Shown piece by piece: positions 26,847 through 35,098 of a stretch of 64,000 bases of DNA (positions within the stretch are counted from its first letter, which is position 1; each line of letters begins with the position of its first letter). The notes beneath the pieces are model-generated. The model did not search any database and was not told the origin of the DNA. It was given only the letters and a program-made list of their open reading frames with translations. Origin of the DNA: Aliivibrio finisterrensis_A (GTDB lineage Bacteria; Pseudomonadota; Gammaproteobacteria; Enterobacterales; Vibrionaceae); the NCBI RefSeq assembly GCF_004167675.1, contig NZ_SEZQ01000003.1; one strand, given 5' to 3'. The position numbers and the translations under genes are program-made.

Positions 26847-27953
26847 ATGACACCATTAGAAAAATATCAGCAAGACCTCAATCAAGAGGGGTTTATGCAT
26901 GATAGCGCTCAACAAAATGCGGTAGAACATCTTGATGATTTATATCGACGGTTTTTAGAATTAAAAGTTCCTCAAGCACCAATAAAAAAGTCTTGGAAAC
27001 GATTTTTTAAAAAAAACGAGCCACAAAAACTCGTGCCTGAAAAAGGACTTTATTTTTGGGGCGGAGTAGGCCGTGGTAAAACTTATTTAGTCGATACCTT
27101 TTATGATGCATTACCTACAGAAAGAAAAATGCGTGTTCATTTTCATCGTTTTATGCAACGAGTGCATGATGAACTGGGTGAACTAAAACAACAGTCTGAT
27201 CCTTTACTTATTGTTGCTGATAAATTCAAACAAGAGACAGACATTATTTGTTTTGATGAGTTTTTTGTCTCAGATATAACAGATGCAATGATTCTGGCTA
27301 CTTTATTAGAAGCTTTATTTGAGCGTGGGATTGCTTTAGTCGCAACATCAAATATTGAACCACATAACCTGTACCGTAATGGTTTGCAGCGAGCACGCTT
27401 TCTTCCTGCTATCGCATTAATAGAGGCGCATTGTGACATTGTTAATGTCGACAGTGGCATTGATTATCGATTAAGAACGTTAGAGCAAGCTGAAATTTTT
27501 CATTTTCCATTAGATGCGAAAGCGGAAAATAACATGAAAATGTATTTTGACAAGCTGACCTCAGAAAGTGAATACAAGGCAAAAACCATTGAGATAAATC
27601 ATCGGCAACTAGAAGTAAAAGCGGAAGGGGATGGTGTGGTTCATTTTGATTTTGAATCATTGTGTGAGAGTGCACGTAGCCAGCACGATTACATTGAGCT
27701 TTCGCGTTTATATCACACGGTTTTGTTGTCTAATGTAAAAATCATGGGGGAGCTTAATGATGATGCTGCTCGTCGCTTTATTGCCATGGTTGATGAGTTT
27801 TATGAACGAAACGTCAAATTGATCATCTCAGCAGAAGTTGATTTAGCTGCGATTTATGAAAAAGGGCGCTTAACGTTTGAATTTAAACGTTGTCAGTCTC
27901 GTCTAGTTGAAATGCAAAGCCACGAATACTTAGCAAAAGAACATTTATCTTAA
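26847..27953 (+). CDS. zapE: Cell division protein ZapE (AFG1-like ATPase)
   Basis: ATPase of the AFG1 family that associates with the Z-ring during constriction in E. coli. Walker A is FWGGVGRGKTYLVD near residue 78, Walker B is IICFDEFFVSD, and the arginine-rich NGLQRARFLPAI segment is characteristic. Two starts are possible. I prefer ATG 26847 (MTPLEKYQQDL, 368 residues, close to the 375 of E. coli). ATG 26808 would add 13 basic residues and has no better ribosome binding site. Divergent from zapG. Confidence 0.93.
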   Translation: MTPLEKYQQDLNQEGFMHDSAQQNAVEHLDDLYRRFLELKVPQAPIKKSWKRFFKKNEPQKLVPEKGLYFWGGVGRGKTYLVDTFYDALPTERKMRVHFHRFMQRVHDELGELKQQSDPLLIVADKFKQETDIICFDEFFVSDITDAMILATLLEALFERGIALVATSNIEPHNLYRNGLQRARFLPAIALIEAHCDIVNVDSGIDYRLRTLEQAEIFHFPLDAKAENNMKMYFDKLTSESEYKAKTIEINHRQLEVKAEGDGVVHFDFESLCESARSQHDYIELSRLYHTVLLSNVKIMGELNDDAARRFIAMVDEFYERNVKLIISAEVDLAAIYEKGRLTFEFKRCQSRLVEMQSHEYLAKEHLS

Positions 27954-28064
27954 TCATTACCTCCTATATTTTTATAATTTATAGCGGATATTTGGTGTGA
28001 TGAGAGTCAAATTTCATTTTTTTTGCTGTTTTTTCATAATATGTGAAATATCTTCAAAAAAAAG

Positions 28065-28093
28065 GTGATTTTTTCTTCACGCTTCACTATAAT
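28065..28093 (+). promoter_or_regulatory. Promoter of rplM-rpsI
   Basis: A perfect TATAAT at 28088-28093 is 17 bases from GTGATT at 28065-28070. It is placed to give a 5' leader of about 130 bases before rplM. Confidence 0.6.
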
Positions 28094-28099
28094 CCTCCG

Positions 28100-28232
28100 A
28101 CCCACCGTTACTGTACTGGCGTAATTGCCAAGAGTGCCAACCACTCGAAGGGGTGATGACTGGGCTCAAAAATATACAGTGGGAGCGAAAGCTCCTAATC
28201 AGTGAAATTATTTAATAACGGGTATCATTAGC
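28100..28232 (+). promoter_or_regulatory. rplM 5' leader, candidate L13 autoregulatory region
   Basis: About 130 transcribed bases precede rplM, with several pairable segments: TACTGGCGTAATTGCCA and GGGAGCGAAAGCTCC. In E. coli the rplM-rpsI leader is bound by L13 to repress its own operon. Equivalence here is inferred from position and structure, not from alignment. Confidence 0.4.
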
Positions 28233-28661
28233 ATGAAAACTTTCGTTGCTAAACCAGCCGCTGTAAAGCGTGACTGGTATGTTGTAGACGCTGAAGGTAA
28301 AACTCTTGGTCGTATCGCAACTGAAATCGCATCTCGCCTACGTGGCAAGCATAAAGCAGAATACACTCCTCACGTAGATACTGGTGATTACATCATCGTT
28401 ATCAACGCAGAGAAAGTACGCGTAACAGGTAATAAAGCGGCTGGTAAAATCTACTACCGTCACACTGAATTCCCTGGCGGTCTAAAATCTATTTCTTTCG
28501 AGAAACTGATCGATCGTAAACCTGAAATGGTTATTGAATTAGCTGTTAAAGGTATGCTTCCACGTGGTCCTCTTGGTCGTGCTATGTACCGTAAACTTAA
28601 AGTTTACGCTGGCGCTGAGCATAACCACACTGCTCAACAACCACAAGTACTAGACATTTAA
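28233..28661 (+). CDS. rplM: 50S ribosomal protein L13
   Basis: Early-assembly protein of the large subunit and, in E. coli, autoregulator of this operon. It has 142 residues, the same as E. coli, with the start MKTFVAKP and the conserved DAEGKTLGRIATEIA and GMLPRGPLGR segments. The rpsI start lies 15 bases after the stop. Codon use is strongly biased, as expected for a highly expressed gene. Confidence 0.99.
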   Translation: MKTFVAKPAAVKRDWYVVDAEGKTLGRIATEIASRLRGKHKAEYTPHVDTGDYIIVINAEKVRVTGNKAAGKIYYRHTEFPGGLKSISFEKLIDRKPEMVIELAVKGMLPRGPLGRAMYRKLKVYAGAEHNHTAQQPQVLDI

Positions 28662-28676
28662 TCGGGGATTATGGCA

Positions 28677-29069
28677 ATGGCAGAGAATCAATACTACGGC
28701 ACTGGTCGCCGTAAAAGCTCAGCAGCTCGTGTTTTTATCAAACCGGGTACTGGCAACATCGTAATCAACAAGCGTAGCCTTGAAGTTTACTTCGGTCGCC
28801 CAACAGCACGTATGGTTGTTAACCAACCTCTAGAGCTAGTTGAAATGACTGATAAACTAGACCTATTCATCACTGTTTCTGGTGGTGGTATTTCTGGTCA
28901 AGCTGGTGCGATCCGTCACGGTATCACACGCGCTCTTATGCAATACGATGAATCACTACGTCCTGCACTACGTGCTGCTGGCTATGTTACGCGTGACGCT
29001 CGTTGCGTTGAGCGTAAGAAAGTTGGTCTACGTAAAGCACGTCGTAAACCACAATTCTCTAAGCGTTAA
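28677..29069 (+). CDS. rpsI: 30S ribosomal protein S9
   Basis: Small-subunit protein whose basic C-terminal tail (RKPQFSKR) reaches the P-site tRNA. There is an ATG at 28671 and another at 28677. The second is chosen because it gives MAENQYYGTGRRK, 130 residues, as in E. coli, and because GGGGA lies 8 bases before it rather than 2. Cotranscribed with rplM. Confidence 0.99.
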   Translation: MAENQYYGTGRRKSSAARVFIKPGTGNIVINKRSLEVYFGRPTARMVVNQPLELVEMTDKLDLFITVSGGGISGQAGAIRHGITRALMQYDESLRPALRAAGYVTRDARCVERKKVGLRKARRKPQFSKR

Positions 29070-29121
29070 TATTACGCTTACCAGTGGCTTTGTTTTCAGA
29101 GCCACTTGGATATTGTGTTCA

Positions 29122-29150
29122 AAAGCTCAGCATTTATGCTGGGCTTTTGT
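29122..29150 (+). terminator. Terminator of rplM-rpsI
   Basis: AAAGCTCAGCAT and ATGCTGGGCTTTT (29137-29149) form a hairpin with one G-T pair and a T run. A second inverted repeat, AGTGGCT / AGCCACT (29084-29090, 29101-29107), precedes it. Confidence 0.75.
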
Positions 29151-29465
29151 TGTTTTTGTGAGGTGAAATACTCTTCACTGCTTGAATTCCTTCTACTTTT
29201 CTTATCTTTTCTCCCTTCTCATCATAAAAAGTCTACCCATCTCACAAATGTTGCAAAAAAGTAGCTTTACCTTGTCAAAAAGTAAGGTTTTCTTTATCAT
29301 TTATGGGTAAAAACAACAGCATAATAATATATGAACAAATTCTATGGTTATTTTAAGAATTTATAACATCTAAATCCTGTTGTATCACACCATTGAAGTT
29401 AGCCGTAGCTCGACAATGTATGGACATAATAAAAACTACATAAAGAGCACATGGGAGAAAGTTGG
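29151..29465. other. Non-coding gap upstream of petABC
   Basis: About 315 AT-rich bases separate the rpsI terminator and petA. I see no open reading frame worth reporting and no strong promoter match; TTGAAG near 29393 is a weak -35 candidate. The pet promoter is expected here. Confidence 0.4.
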
Positions 29466-30059
29466 ATGAGCAATGCGCCAGTGAGTAATGGTCGACGCCG
29501 TTTCTTAACAGCAACAACTGCGGTTGTTGGTGGTTTAGGAGCTGTGGCGGTGGCCGTACCTTTTATTAAATCTTGGAATCCGAGTGCAAGAGCGAAAGCT
29601 GCAGGTGCACCGGTTGAAGTCGATATCAGTAAGCTCGAGGATGGGCAGATGGTTCGTGTTGAGTGGCGAGGTAAACCTGTATGGGTTGTACGCCGTTCAG
29701 AGGCACTTTTACAATCATTGACTGAAATCGATGGTCAACTTCGAGACCCATCTTCAGGCGAAGAGCAGCAACCTGTCTACGCTCAGAATGCATATCGTTC
29801 GATTAAGCCTGAAATATTTTTAGCCGTTGGTATTTGTACTCACCTTGGCTGTTCACCTACCTATTTACCTGACAGTTTTAGTGAACAAGTTGAAGGGGTT
29901 AACTCTGGTTTCTTCTGTCCGTGCCATGGCTCTAAATTTGATATGGCTGGTCGAGTATTCCAAGGGGTGCCTGCGCCATTGAACCTAGTGGTTCCTAAAC
30001 ATATGTACCTTAGTGATACGCGTATCCTAGTTGGGGTTGATGAAGGAGGGGAAGCCTAA
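29466..30059 (+). CDS. petA: Ubiquinol-cytochrome c reductase Rieske iron-sulfur subunit
   Basis: 2Fe-2S subunit of the cytochrome bc1 complex on the periplasmic side of the inner membrane. The N-terminus NGRRRFLTA has the twin-arginine-type signal that serves as a membrane anchor (about residues 8-32). The two cluster-binding boxes are CTHLGC and CPCHGS. The ATG at 29466 (MSNAPVSNGRRR, 197 residues) is preferred over the in-frame ATG at 29451 because GGGAG lies 8 bases upstream of it and the family starts there. The stop overlaps the petB start by one base. Confidence 0.96.
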   Translation: MSNAPVSNGRRRFLTATTAVVGGLGAVAVAVPFIKSWNPSARAKAAGAPVEVDISKLEDGQMVRVEWRGKPVWVVRRSEALLQSLTEIDGQLRDPSSGEEQQPVYAQNAYRSIKPEIFLAVGICTHLGCSPTYLPDSFSEQVEGVNSGFFCPCHGSKFDMAGRVFQGVPAPLNLVVPKHMYLSDTRILVGVDEGGEA

Positions 30060-31327
30060 TGCAACCGTTACTCGATTGGGTAGAAAAACGTCTACCTGCG
30101 ATGAATGCGTATAAAAAGCATTTATCTGAATACCCAATGCCAAAAAACTTTAACTTTTGGTATTTCTTTGGCTCATTAGCTATGTTGGTTTTAGTTAACC
30201 AGATCGTTACTGGTATCTGGCTAACAATGAACTATGTTCCTTCTGGTGAGGGTGCATTTGCCTCTGTTGAATACATCATGCGTGATGTTGATTATGGTTG
30301 GCTACTTCGCTATATGCACTCTACAGGTGCGTCAGCCTTTTTTGTTGTTATTTATCTGCACATGTTCCGTGGCTTAATTTACGGCTCTTATCAGAAGCCT
30401 CGTGAATTGCTATGGCTATTTGGCATGCTGATCTTCTTAGTGTTAATGGCTGAAGCGTTCATGGGATACTTACTTCCATGGGGACAAATGTCTTACTGGG
30501 GTGCTCAGGTTATCATTTCACTGTTTGGTGCAATTCCTGTTATTGGTGATGATTTAACATTGTGGATCCGTGGTGATTACGTTATCTCAGGTGCGACGTT
30601 GAACCGTTTCTTTGCGCTTCACGTTATTGCTCTCCCAATTGTATTATTGCTATTAGTAGTATTACATGTACTCGCTTTACATGAAGTGGGTTCTAATAAC
30701 CCTGATGGTATTGAGTTGAAAATACCAAAAGCAAAAGATGACAAGGGTGAGCATAAAACACAATTTAAATTCCATGAATACTATACGAGCAAATATAACA
30801 TTATTGACTCGGTGCCTTTCCATCCATACGGAACGGTAAAAGATATGATTGGTGTAGCTGGTTTCTTATTCTTCTTCTGTTATGTGTTGTTCTTTAACCC
30901 TGAAATGGGTGGATACTTCCTTGAGCCGCCTAACTTTGAAGCGGCAAACCCATTGAAAACGCCTGAGCACATTGCTCCTGTTTGGTATTTTACGCCATTC
31001 TATGCAATCTTGCGTGCGGTTCCTGATAAGTTATTAGGCGTTGTCGCTATGGGTGCATCGATTGTTGTGCTATTCCTTCTTCCTTGGTTCGACCGTTGTA
31101 AAGTTCGTTCATACCGTTACCGTAGTAAATTGCATTTACTGAATATTGCACAGTTTACCGTTAGCTTTATTGCTCTTGGTGTTCTTGGTGCATTACCTGC
31201 GACGCCTACTTATACGTTATTAGCACAAATTTTCAGTCTGACTTACTTTATGTTCTTCGTTCTGCTGTTTGTATATAGTAAAAACGAAGCGACGAAACCA
31301 CTGCCAGAGAGGGTAACATTCAAATGA
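30059..31327 (+). CDS. petB: Cytochrome b of the bc1 complex
   Basis: Haem-b membrane subunit holding the Qo and Qi quinone sites. It has 422 residues, about eight to nine membrane helices, conserved histidine-bearing helices (RYMHSTGASAFF and FFALHVIALP), GYLLPWGQMSYWGA, and the Qo-site sequence PEHIAPVWYF (the PEWY loop appears as PVWY). GGAGGGGAAG precedes the start. Coupled to petA (1-base overlap) and petC (4-base overlap). Confidence 0.97.
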   Translation: MQPLLDWVEKRLPAMNAYKKHLSEYPMPKNFNFWYFFGSLAMLVLVNQIVTGIWLTMNYVPSGEGAFASVEYIMRDVDYGWLLRYMHSTGASAFFVVIYLHMFRGLIYGSYQKPRELLWLFGMLIFLVLMAEAFMGYLLPWGQMSYWGAQVIISLFGAIPVIGDDLTLWIRGDYVISGATLNRFFALHVIALPIVLLLLVVLHVLALHEVGSNNPDGIELKIPKAKDDKGEHKTQFKFHEYYTSKYNIIDSVPFHPYGTVKDMIGVAGFLFFFCYVLFFNPEMGGYFLEPPNFEAANPLKTPEHIAPVWYFTPFYAILRAVPDKLLGVVAMGASIVVLFLLPWFDRCKVRSYRYRSKLHLLNIAQFTVSFIALGVLGALPATPTYTLLAQIFSLTYFMFFVLLFVYSKNEATKPLPERVTFK

Positions 31328-32061
31328 GAAAGTTGATTTTAGTACTTTTTGCTTTGTTGCCATCAATGGCAATGGCGGCAGGTGCAAAGGTTCCACTAGA
31401 TAGTGCGAATAACGACATTCGTGATCAAGCATCGCTACAAAATGGTGCGAAATTATTCATGAACTACTGTGCTGGTTGTCATTCAACTCAGTATCAGCGC
31501 TATGGCCGTGTTGCTGAAGATCTCGGTATTCCGGTTGATCTTATGATGGACAATCTTGTTTTTGATCCAAATGCCAAAATTGGTGATTTGATGGAAAATG
31601 CGATTCCTGAAAAACAAGCAGCGAATTGGTTCGGTGCACCGCCACCAGACTTAACACTGGTTGCTCGTGTACGTGGTACTGATTGGTTATACACTTACTT
31701 ACGTACATTCTATGCCGATCCAACGCGTCCATTTGGTGTGAATAATATGGTATTCCCAAGTGTTGGTATGCCTCATGTATTACAGGAACTTCAAGGTGTT
31801 ACAACTCCGATTTATGAGACAACCATGGTTGATGGTGTGGAGCATAAAGTCGTTGTTGGTGTTGAATCTGATGGTACTGGCGAATTAAGTTCAGGTGAAT
31901 ATGATGCAGCCGTTCGTGATTTGGTTAACTTTTTAGAGTATTCAGGTGACCCTGTTCAACTTGAGCGTCATCGCTTAGGTTGGTGGGTTATGGGCTTTTT
32001 AGTGATATTTGCTTTTGTTTCTTATTTGCTTAAGAAAGAATATTGGCGCGATGTCCACTAA
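31324..32061 (+). CDS. petC: Cytochrome c1 of the bc1 complex
   Basis: Haem-c subunit that passes electrons to soluble cytochrome c. It has 245 residues with a signal peptide (1-18, AMA-AGAK), the CAGCH covalent haem site near residue 50, GMPHVLQELQG supplying the methionine ligand region, and a C-terminal anchor at about 218-238. ATGA overlap with petB. Ends at the hairpin 32091-32118. Confidence 0.96.
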   Translation: MRKLILVLFALLPSMAMAAGAKVPLDSANNDIRDQASLQNGAKLFMNYCAGCHSTQYQRYGRVAEDLGIPVDLMMDNLVFDPNAKIGDLMENAIPEKQAANWFGAPPPDLTLVARVRGTDWLYTYLRTFYADPTRPFGVNNMVFPSVGMPHVLQELQGVTTPIYETTMVDGVEHKVVVGVESDGTGELSSGEYDAAVRDLVNFLEYSGDPVQLERHRLGWWVMGFLVIFAFVSYLLKKEYWRDVH

Positions 32062-32090
32062 TCATGATATTCTAGATCGTTAATTGTACG

Positions 32091-32118
32091 CAATGGAGGC
32101 TTAGCCTCCATTGTTTTT
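32091..32118 (+). terminator. Terminator of petABC
   Basis: CAATGGAGGC (32091-32100) and GCCTCCATTG (32104-32113) form a perfect 10-bp stem with the loop TTA, followed by TTTTTG. Confidence 0.87.
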
Positions 32119-32205
32119 GTGTCACTACTATTTCATACTAAATAGATAGCTGACAGGCACCTAAATTCGGTGCTTTTTGCTCCTAGATAAATACCGGAGG
32201 GCTCA

Positions 32206-32841
32206 ATGGCTGTTGCTGCCAACAAACGCTCAGTAATGACGCTTTTTTCAGACGCTTCTGACATGTACAGTCACCAAGTACGCATCGTACTGGCTGAGAA
32301 AGGAGTAAGTGTTGAAGTTGAATTGGTTGATCCATCCAACTTACCAGCAGAACTTGTAGAATTAAACCCTTACAAAACTGTACCAACACTTGTTGATCGT
32401 GAGCTTGCTTTATACAACTCTAATATCATCATGGAATATTTAGATGAGCGTTTCCCTCATCCGCCATTGATGCCTGTTTACCCTGTTGCTCGTGGTAACA
32501 GCCGTCTAATGATGCACCGTGTTGAAACTAACTGGTATTCATTAGCAGAGAAAGTTGCGAAAGGATCTTTTGAAGAATCTGAAGCAGCACGCGCAAAACT
32601 GCGTAATGACCTTCTAATGTTAGGTCCAATCTTCGCTGAATACACATACTTCATGAGTGATGAGTTTAGCTTAGTGGATTGTTACTTAGCTCCGTTATTA
32701 TGGCGTTTACCATCTATGGGTATTGAATTATCAGGCCCTGGTGCTAAAGAACTTAAGATCTACATGAACCGTGTATTTGAACGTGATTCATTCCTAGCTT
32801 CATTAACTGAAGCTGAGCGTGAACTGCGTCTAACGAACTAA
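32206..32841 (+). CDS. sspA: Stringent starvation protein A
   Basis: RNA polymerase-associated protein with a glutathione S-transferase fold that lacks transferase activity. It has 211 residues, with the conserved SDASDMYSHQVRIVLAEKG N-terminus and the NPYKTVPTLVDR motif. CCGGAGGG lies 7-8 bases before the ATG. The stop overlaps the sspB start by one base, as in E. coli and other Vibrio. Confidence 0.97.
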   Translation: MAVAANKRSVMTLFSDASDMYSHQVRIVLAEKGVSVEVELVDPSNLPAELVELNPYKTVPTLVDRELALYNSNIIMEYLDERFPHPPLMPVYPVARGNSRLMMHRVETNWYSLAEKVAKGSFEESEAARAKLRNDLLMLGPIFAEYTYFMSDEFSLVDCYLAPLLWRLPSMGIELSGPGAKELKIYMNRVFERDSFLASLTEAERELRLTN

Positions 32842-33299
32842 TGGATATTAGCTCAATGATGCCCCGTCGCCCATACTTGTTACGTGCATTTTATGAATGG
32901 ATTGTAGATAACGAGTTAACACCACATCTTGTTGTTGATGCAACAATGAATGGTGTGCGAGTTCCAGAAGAGTTTGTTCAAGATGGTCAGATCGTTTTAA
33001 ACGTAGCACCACACTCTGTTGGTAATTTAGAAATGGGTAATGAAGCGGTGACATTTAATGCTCGCTTTGGTGGTCGTCCTCACTCGCTAATTTTACCGCT
33101 CTATGCGATTCAAGCTATCTATGCACGTGAAAACGGCACTGGAACTATGTTTGAACCAGAAGAAGCGTACGAATTAAGTTCAGAAGAGGGGATCTTTGAG
33201 GAAGATTTAGTATCTACTTCAGAAGAAGATTCATCGTCTGATGATAAGCCTGAGCCACCACGTCCAACGGGTCGTCCAAGCTTACGAGTGGTTAAATAG
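32841..33299 (+). CDS. sspB: ClpXP specificity factor SspB
   Basis: Adaptor that delivers ssrA-tagged and other substrates to ClpXP. It has 152 residues. The folded N-terminal domain (about 1-112) starts RRPYLLRAFYEWIVDN. An acidic linker follows, and a C-terminal ClpX-binding peptide, RPSLRVVK, matches the E. coli XB motif. Translationally coupled to sspA. Confidence 0.97.
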   Translation: MDISSMMPRRPYLLRAFYEWIVDNELTPHLVVDATMNGVRVPEEFVQDGQIVLNVAPHSVGNLEMGNEAVTFNARFGGRPHSLILPLYAIQAIYARENGTGTMFEPEEAYELSSEEGIFEEDLVSTSEEDSSSDDKPEPPRPTGRPSLRVVK

Positions 33300-33323
33300 C
33301 TTTTCCACTACAGCTTTAAATTA

Positions 33324-33354
33324 AAAAAGCCTGCATAGATTGCAGGCTTTTTGT
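33324..33354 (+). terminator. Terminator of sspAB
   Basis: AAAAAGCCTGCA (33324-33335) and TGCAGGCTTTTT (33341-33352) form a perfect 12-bp stem with a 5-base loop and T tail. Confidence 0.88.
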
Positions 33355-33368
33355 TATTGATTTATATA

Positions 33369-33531
33369 ATACCAATCACAGTAAGTAAGAGAACAATAAT
33401 AGCGAAGGAAAAATGCTTGAGAACAAGGCGAAATTTTTTGATAAGTAGTTATTCTATAATCAAAAATTTCAACGCAGTTATCGAGAGTTTTAACCAGCTA
33501 GGATGATCAGTTATTTACTACGATTGGTATA
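33369..33531. repeat. MITE-like inverted-repeat element
   Basis: About 163 bases bounded by imperfect terminal inverted repeats: ATACCAATCACAGTAAGTAA on the left and the complement ATACCAATCGTAGTAAATAA on the right (three mismatches in 20). A second nested inverted repeat is visible in the centre, GAAATTTTTTGAT / ATCAAAAATTTC, so the whole unit could fold into one long hairpin. It has no coding capacity. It sits between the sspB terminator and the dolP stop. Confidence 0.7.
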
Positions 33532-33535
33532 ATAA

Positions 33536-34126
33536 TTATTCTTTTTCTACACTGCCACCTTGGCCGTATTCAAAGGCTTTAATTACCTCTTTAACCCCTT
33601 TGATATTGCGAGCAACTTCTGCTGCAATATTTCCCTGTTCTTCAGTTACAAACCCAACAAGAAAGACCTCTTGAGCTTCAGTGAAGACACTGATCTTGAT
33701 TCCGTTTAGCTCTGATTTTGCGAGAAGCGAAGATTTCACTTTTGTGGTTATCCAGCTATCGTTATTTATTTGAGTAAAGGTTAATAAAGGACGAACACGG
33801 ATTTGATTATAAACGGTATTAACACCATTTAAGCTTTTAATTTGTTTTTCAAAATCTTGATTAAGTTGATTATTTTTCGCCTGCCCCATTAAAAGGGTTT
33901 TTCCGTTATAGGTTACGGCACTGACTCGCATATTATATTGATAAGGAGCTTTGTTAGCTAAGCCTGTTGCTTCTAATGAAATATTCTTATCCGTCAATTG
34001 CTCTTTCATTGTTCTATTGTCTGTCACGACTGAAGCTGTAGTTGCCGCTCCTGCAATGAATAAACCGGCACAGCCTTGAAGTAAGACGGCAGAAAGGAGC
34101 AATGCGCTTAATTTAATTAACTTCAT
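33536..34126 (-). CDS. dolP: BON-domain outer membrane lipoprotein DolP (YraP)
   Basis: Outer-membrane lipoprotein needed for envelope integrity. It has 196 residues, a lipobox LLQGC giving an acylated cysteine near residue 19, and two BON domains (about 45-115 and 120-190). It is recruited to division sites and anionic lipids in E. coli. It ends the lpoA-yraN-diaA-dolP operon, 6 bases after diaA, the E. coli order. Confidence 0.94.
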   Translation of the reverse strand: MKLIKLSALLLSAVLLQGCAGLFIAGAATTASVVTDNRTMKEQLTDKNISLEATGLANKAPYQYNMRVSAVTYNGKTLLMGQAKNNQLNQDFEKQIKSLNGVNTVYNQIRVRPLLTFTQINNDSWITTKVKSSLLAKSELNGIKISVFTEAQEVFLVGFVTEEQGNIAAEVARNIKGVKEVIKAFEYGQGGSVEKE

Positions 34127-34132
34127 CTATAA

Positions 34133-34723
34133 CTACTCAGAATGCTGTGGGAAAAGAACCTGATCAACCAAATCACAAATACAATGTAAGGTTAAAAGGT
34201 GAACCTCTTGAATGCGTGCGACACGGTGAGATGGAATTCTAATTTCCACATCAGATTCACCTAATAGACCAGCCATCACACCACCATCCATACCTGTTAA
34301 CGCAATGATGGTCATATCACGGCTTACCGCAGCTTCCATTGCTTTTAGAATATCCTGACTATTTCCACTGGTGGAGATAGCAAGTAATATGTCTCCAGGT
34401 TGACCTAGGGCTCTTACTTGTTTAGAGAAAATTTCATCATAATTGTAGTCATTTGCAATAGCTGTCAGCGTTGAAGTATCAGCCGTTAGTGCCATTGCGG
34501 GTAAACTTGGGCGTTCAGTTTCAAAACGGTTTAATAAACACGAAGCAAACTGTTGAGCGTTAGACGCTGACCCACCATTACCACAGCATAAAATTTTGTT
34601 GCCATTTAATAGGGTTGCCACCATGGCTTGAGAGGCATGCATGATGTGATCAGGAAGCGCTTCCGCTGCTGCGATTTGGATTTGGATGCTTTCGGTAAAG
34701 CTTTCTTTAATGTTTTCTAGCAT
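34133..34723 (-). CDS. diaA: DnaA initiator-associating protein DiaA
   Basis: A 196-residue SIS-domain protein, homologous to phosphoheptose isomerase GmhA but placed in the yraN-dolP context, which marks the DnaA-binding DiaA that promotes initiation at oriC. Conserved CCGNGGSASNAQQFASC and ISTSGNSQDILKA segments form the sugar-phosphate-type pocket. GmhA is the main alternative name; neighbourhood favours DiaA. The start is 3 bases after the yraN stop. Confidence 0.92.
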   Translation of the reverse strand: MLENIKESFTESIQIQIAAAEALPDHIMHASQAMVATLLNGNKILCCGNGGSASNAQQFASCLLNRFETERPSLPAMALTADTSTLTAIANDYNYDEIFSKQVRALGQPGDILLAISTSGNSQDILKAMEAAVSRDMTIIALTGMDGGVMAGLLGESDVEIRIPSHRVARIQEVHLLTLHCICDLVDQVLFPQHSE

Positions 34724-34726
34724 TGT

Positions 34727-35098
34727 TTACCCTTCAACAATTGCATTTTTGATCCAGTTGATTTCCTGACCTTGAGAGTGGATAGCAACTACATCAAATC
34801 TAAAAGATGTATGTTCAACAGAGAGCCCATTTTTCATGAGCCAAAAGAGAGCGGTTCGTTGTAATTTGCGCTGTTTCTGCCATGTTACCATTTCTTGCGC
34901 AGAACCGTAATTTGAAGTGGTGCGATATTTTACTTCTACAAATACGAAAGTATCTCGATCTCGCATGATGAGATCGAGCTCTCCAGTTTTAGAGTGGAAG
35001 TTGCGTTGAATGAAGATGAGTTGATGTTGTTCTAAATAACGTTTAGCCATCAACTCATAATATTCACCCTTAGCGCGCTTATTCTGTTTCTTCTCCAT
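34727..35098 (-). CDS. yraN: UPF0102 endonuclease-like protein YraN
   Basis: A 123-residue protein with a restriction-endonuclease-like fold. The core GELDLIMRDRDTFVFVEVKYR contains the D-x(n)-ExK catalytic pattern (split here: GELDLIM and FVEVKYR). Its cellular role is unsettled; Holliday-junction-like nuclease ideas are from fold similarity only. The start overlaps the end of lpoA by 20 bases, indicating coupled translation. Confidence 0.92.
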   Translation of the reverse strand: MEKKQNKRAKGEYYELMAKRYLEQHQLIFIQRNFHSKTGELDLIMRDRDTFVFVEVKYRTTSNYGSAQEMVTWQKQRKLQRTALFWLMKNGLSVEHTSFRFDVVAIHSQGQEINWIKNAIVEG

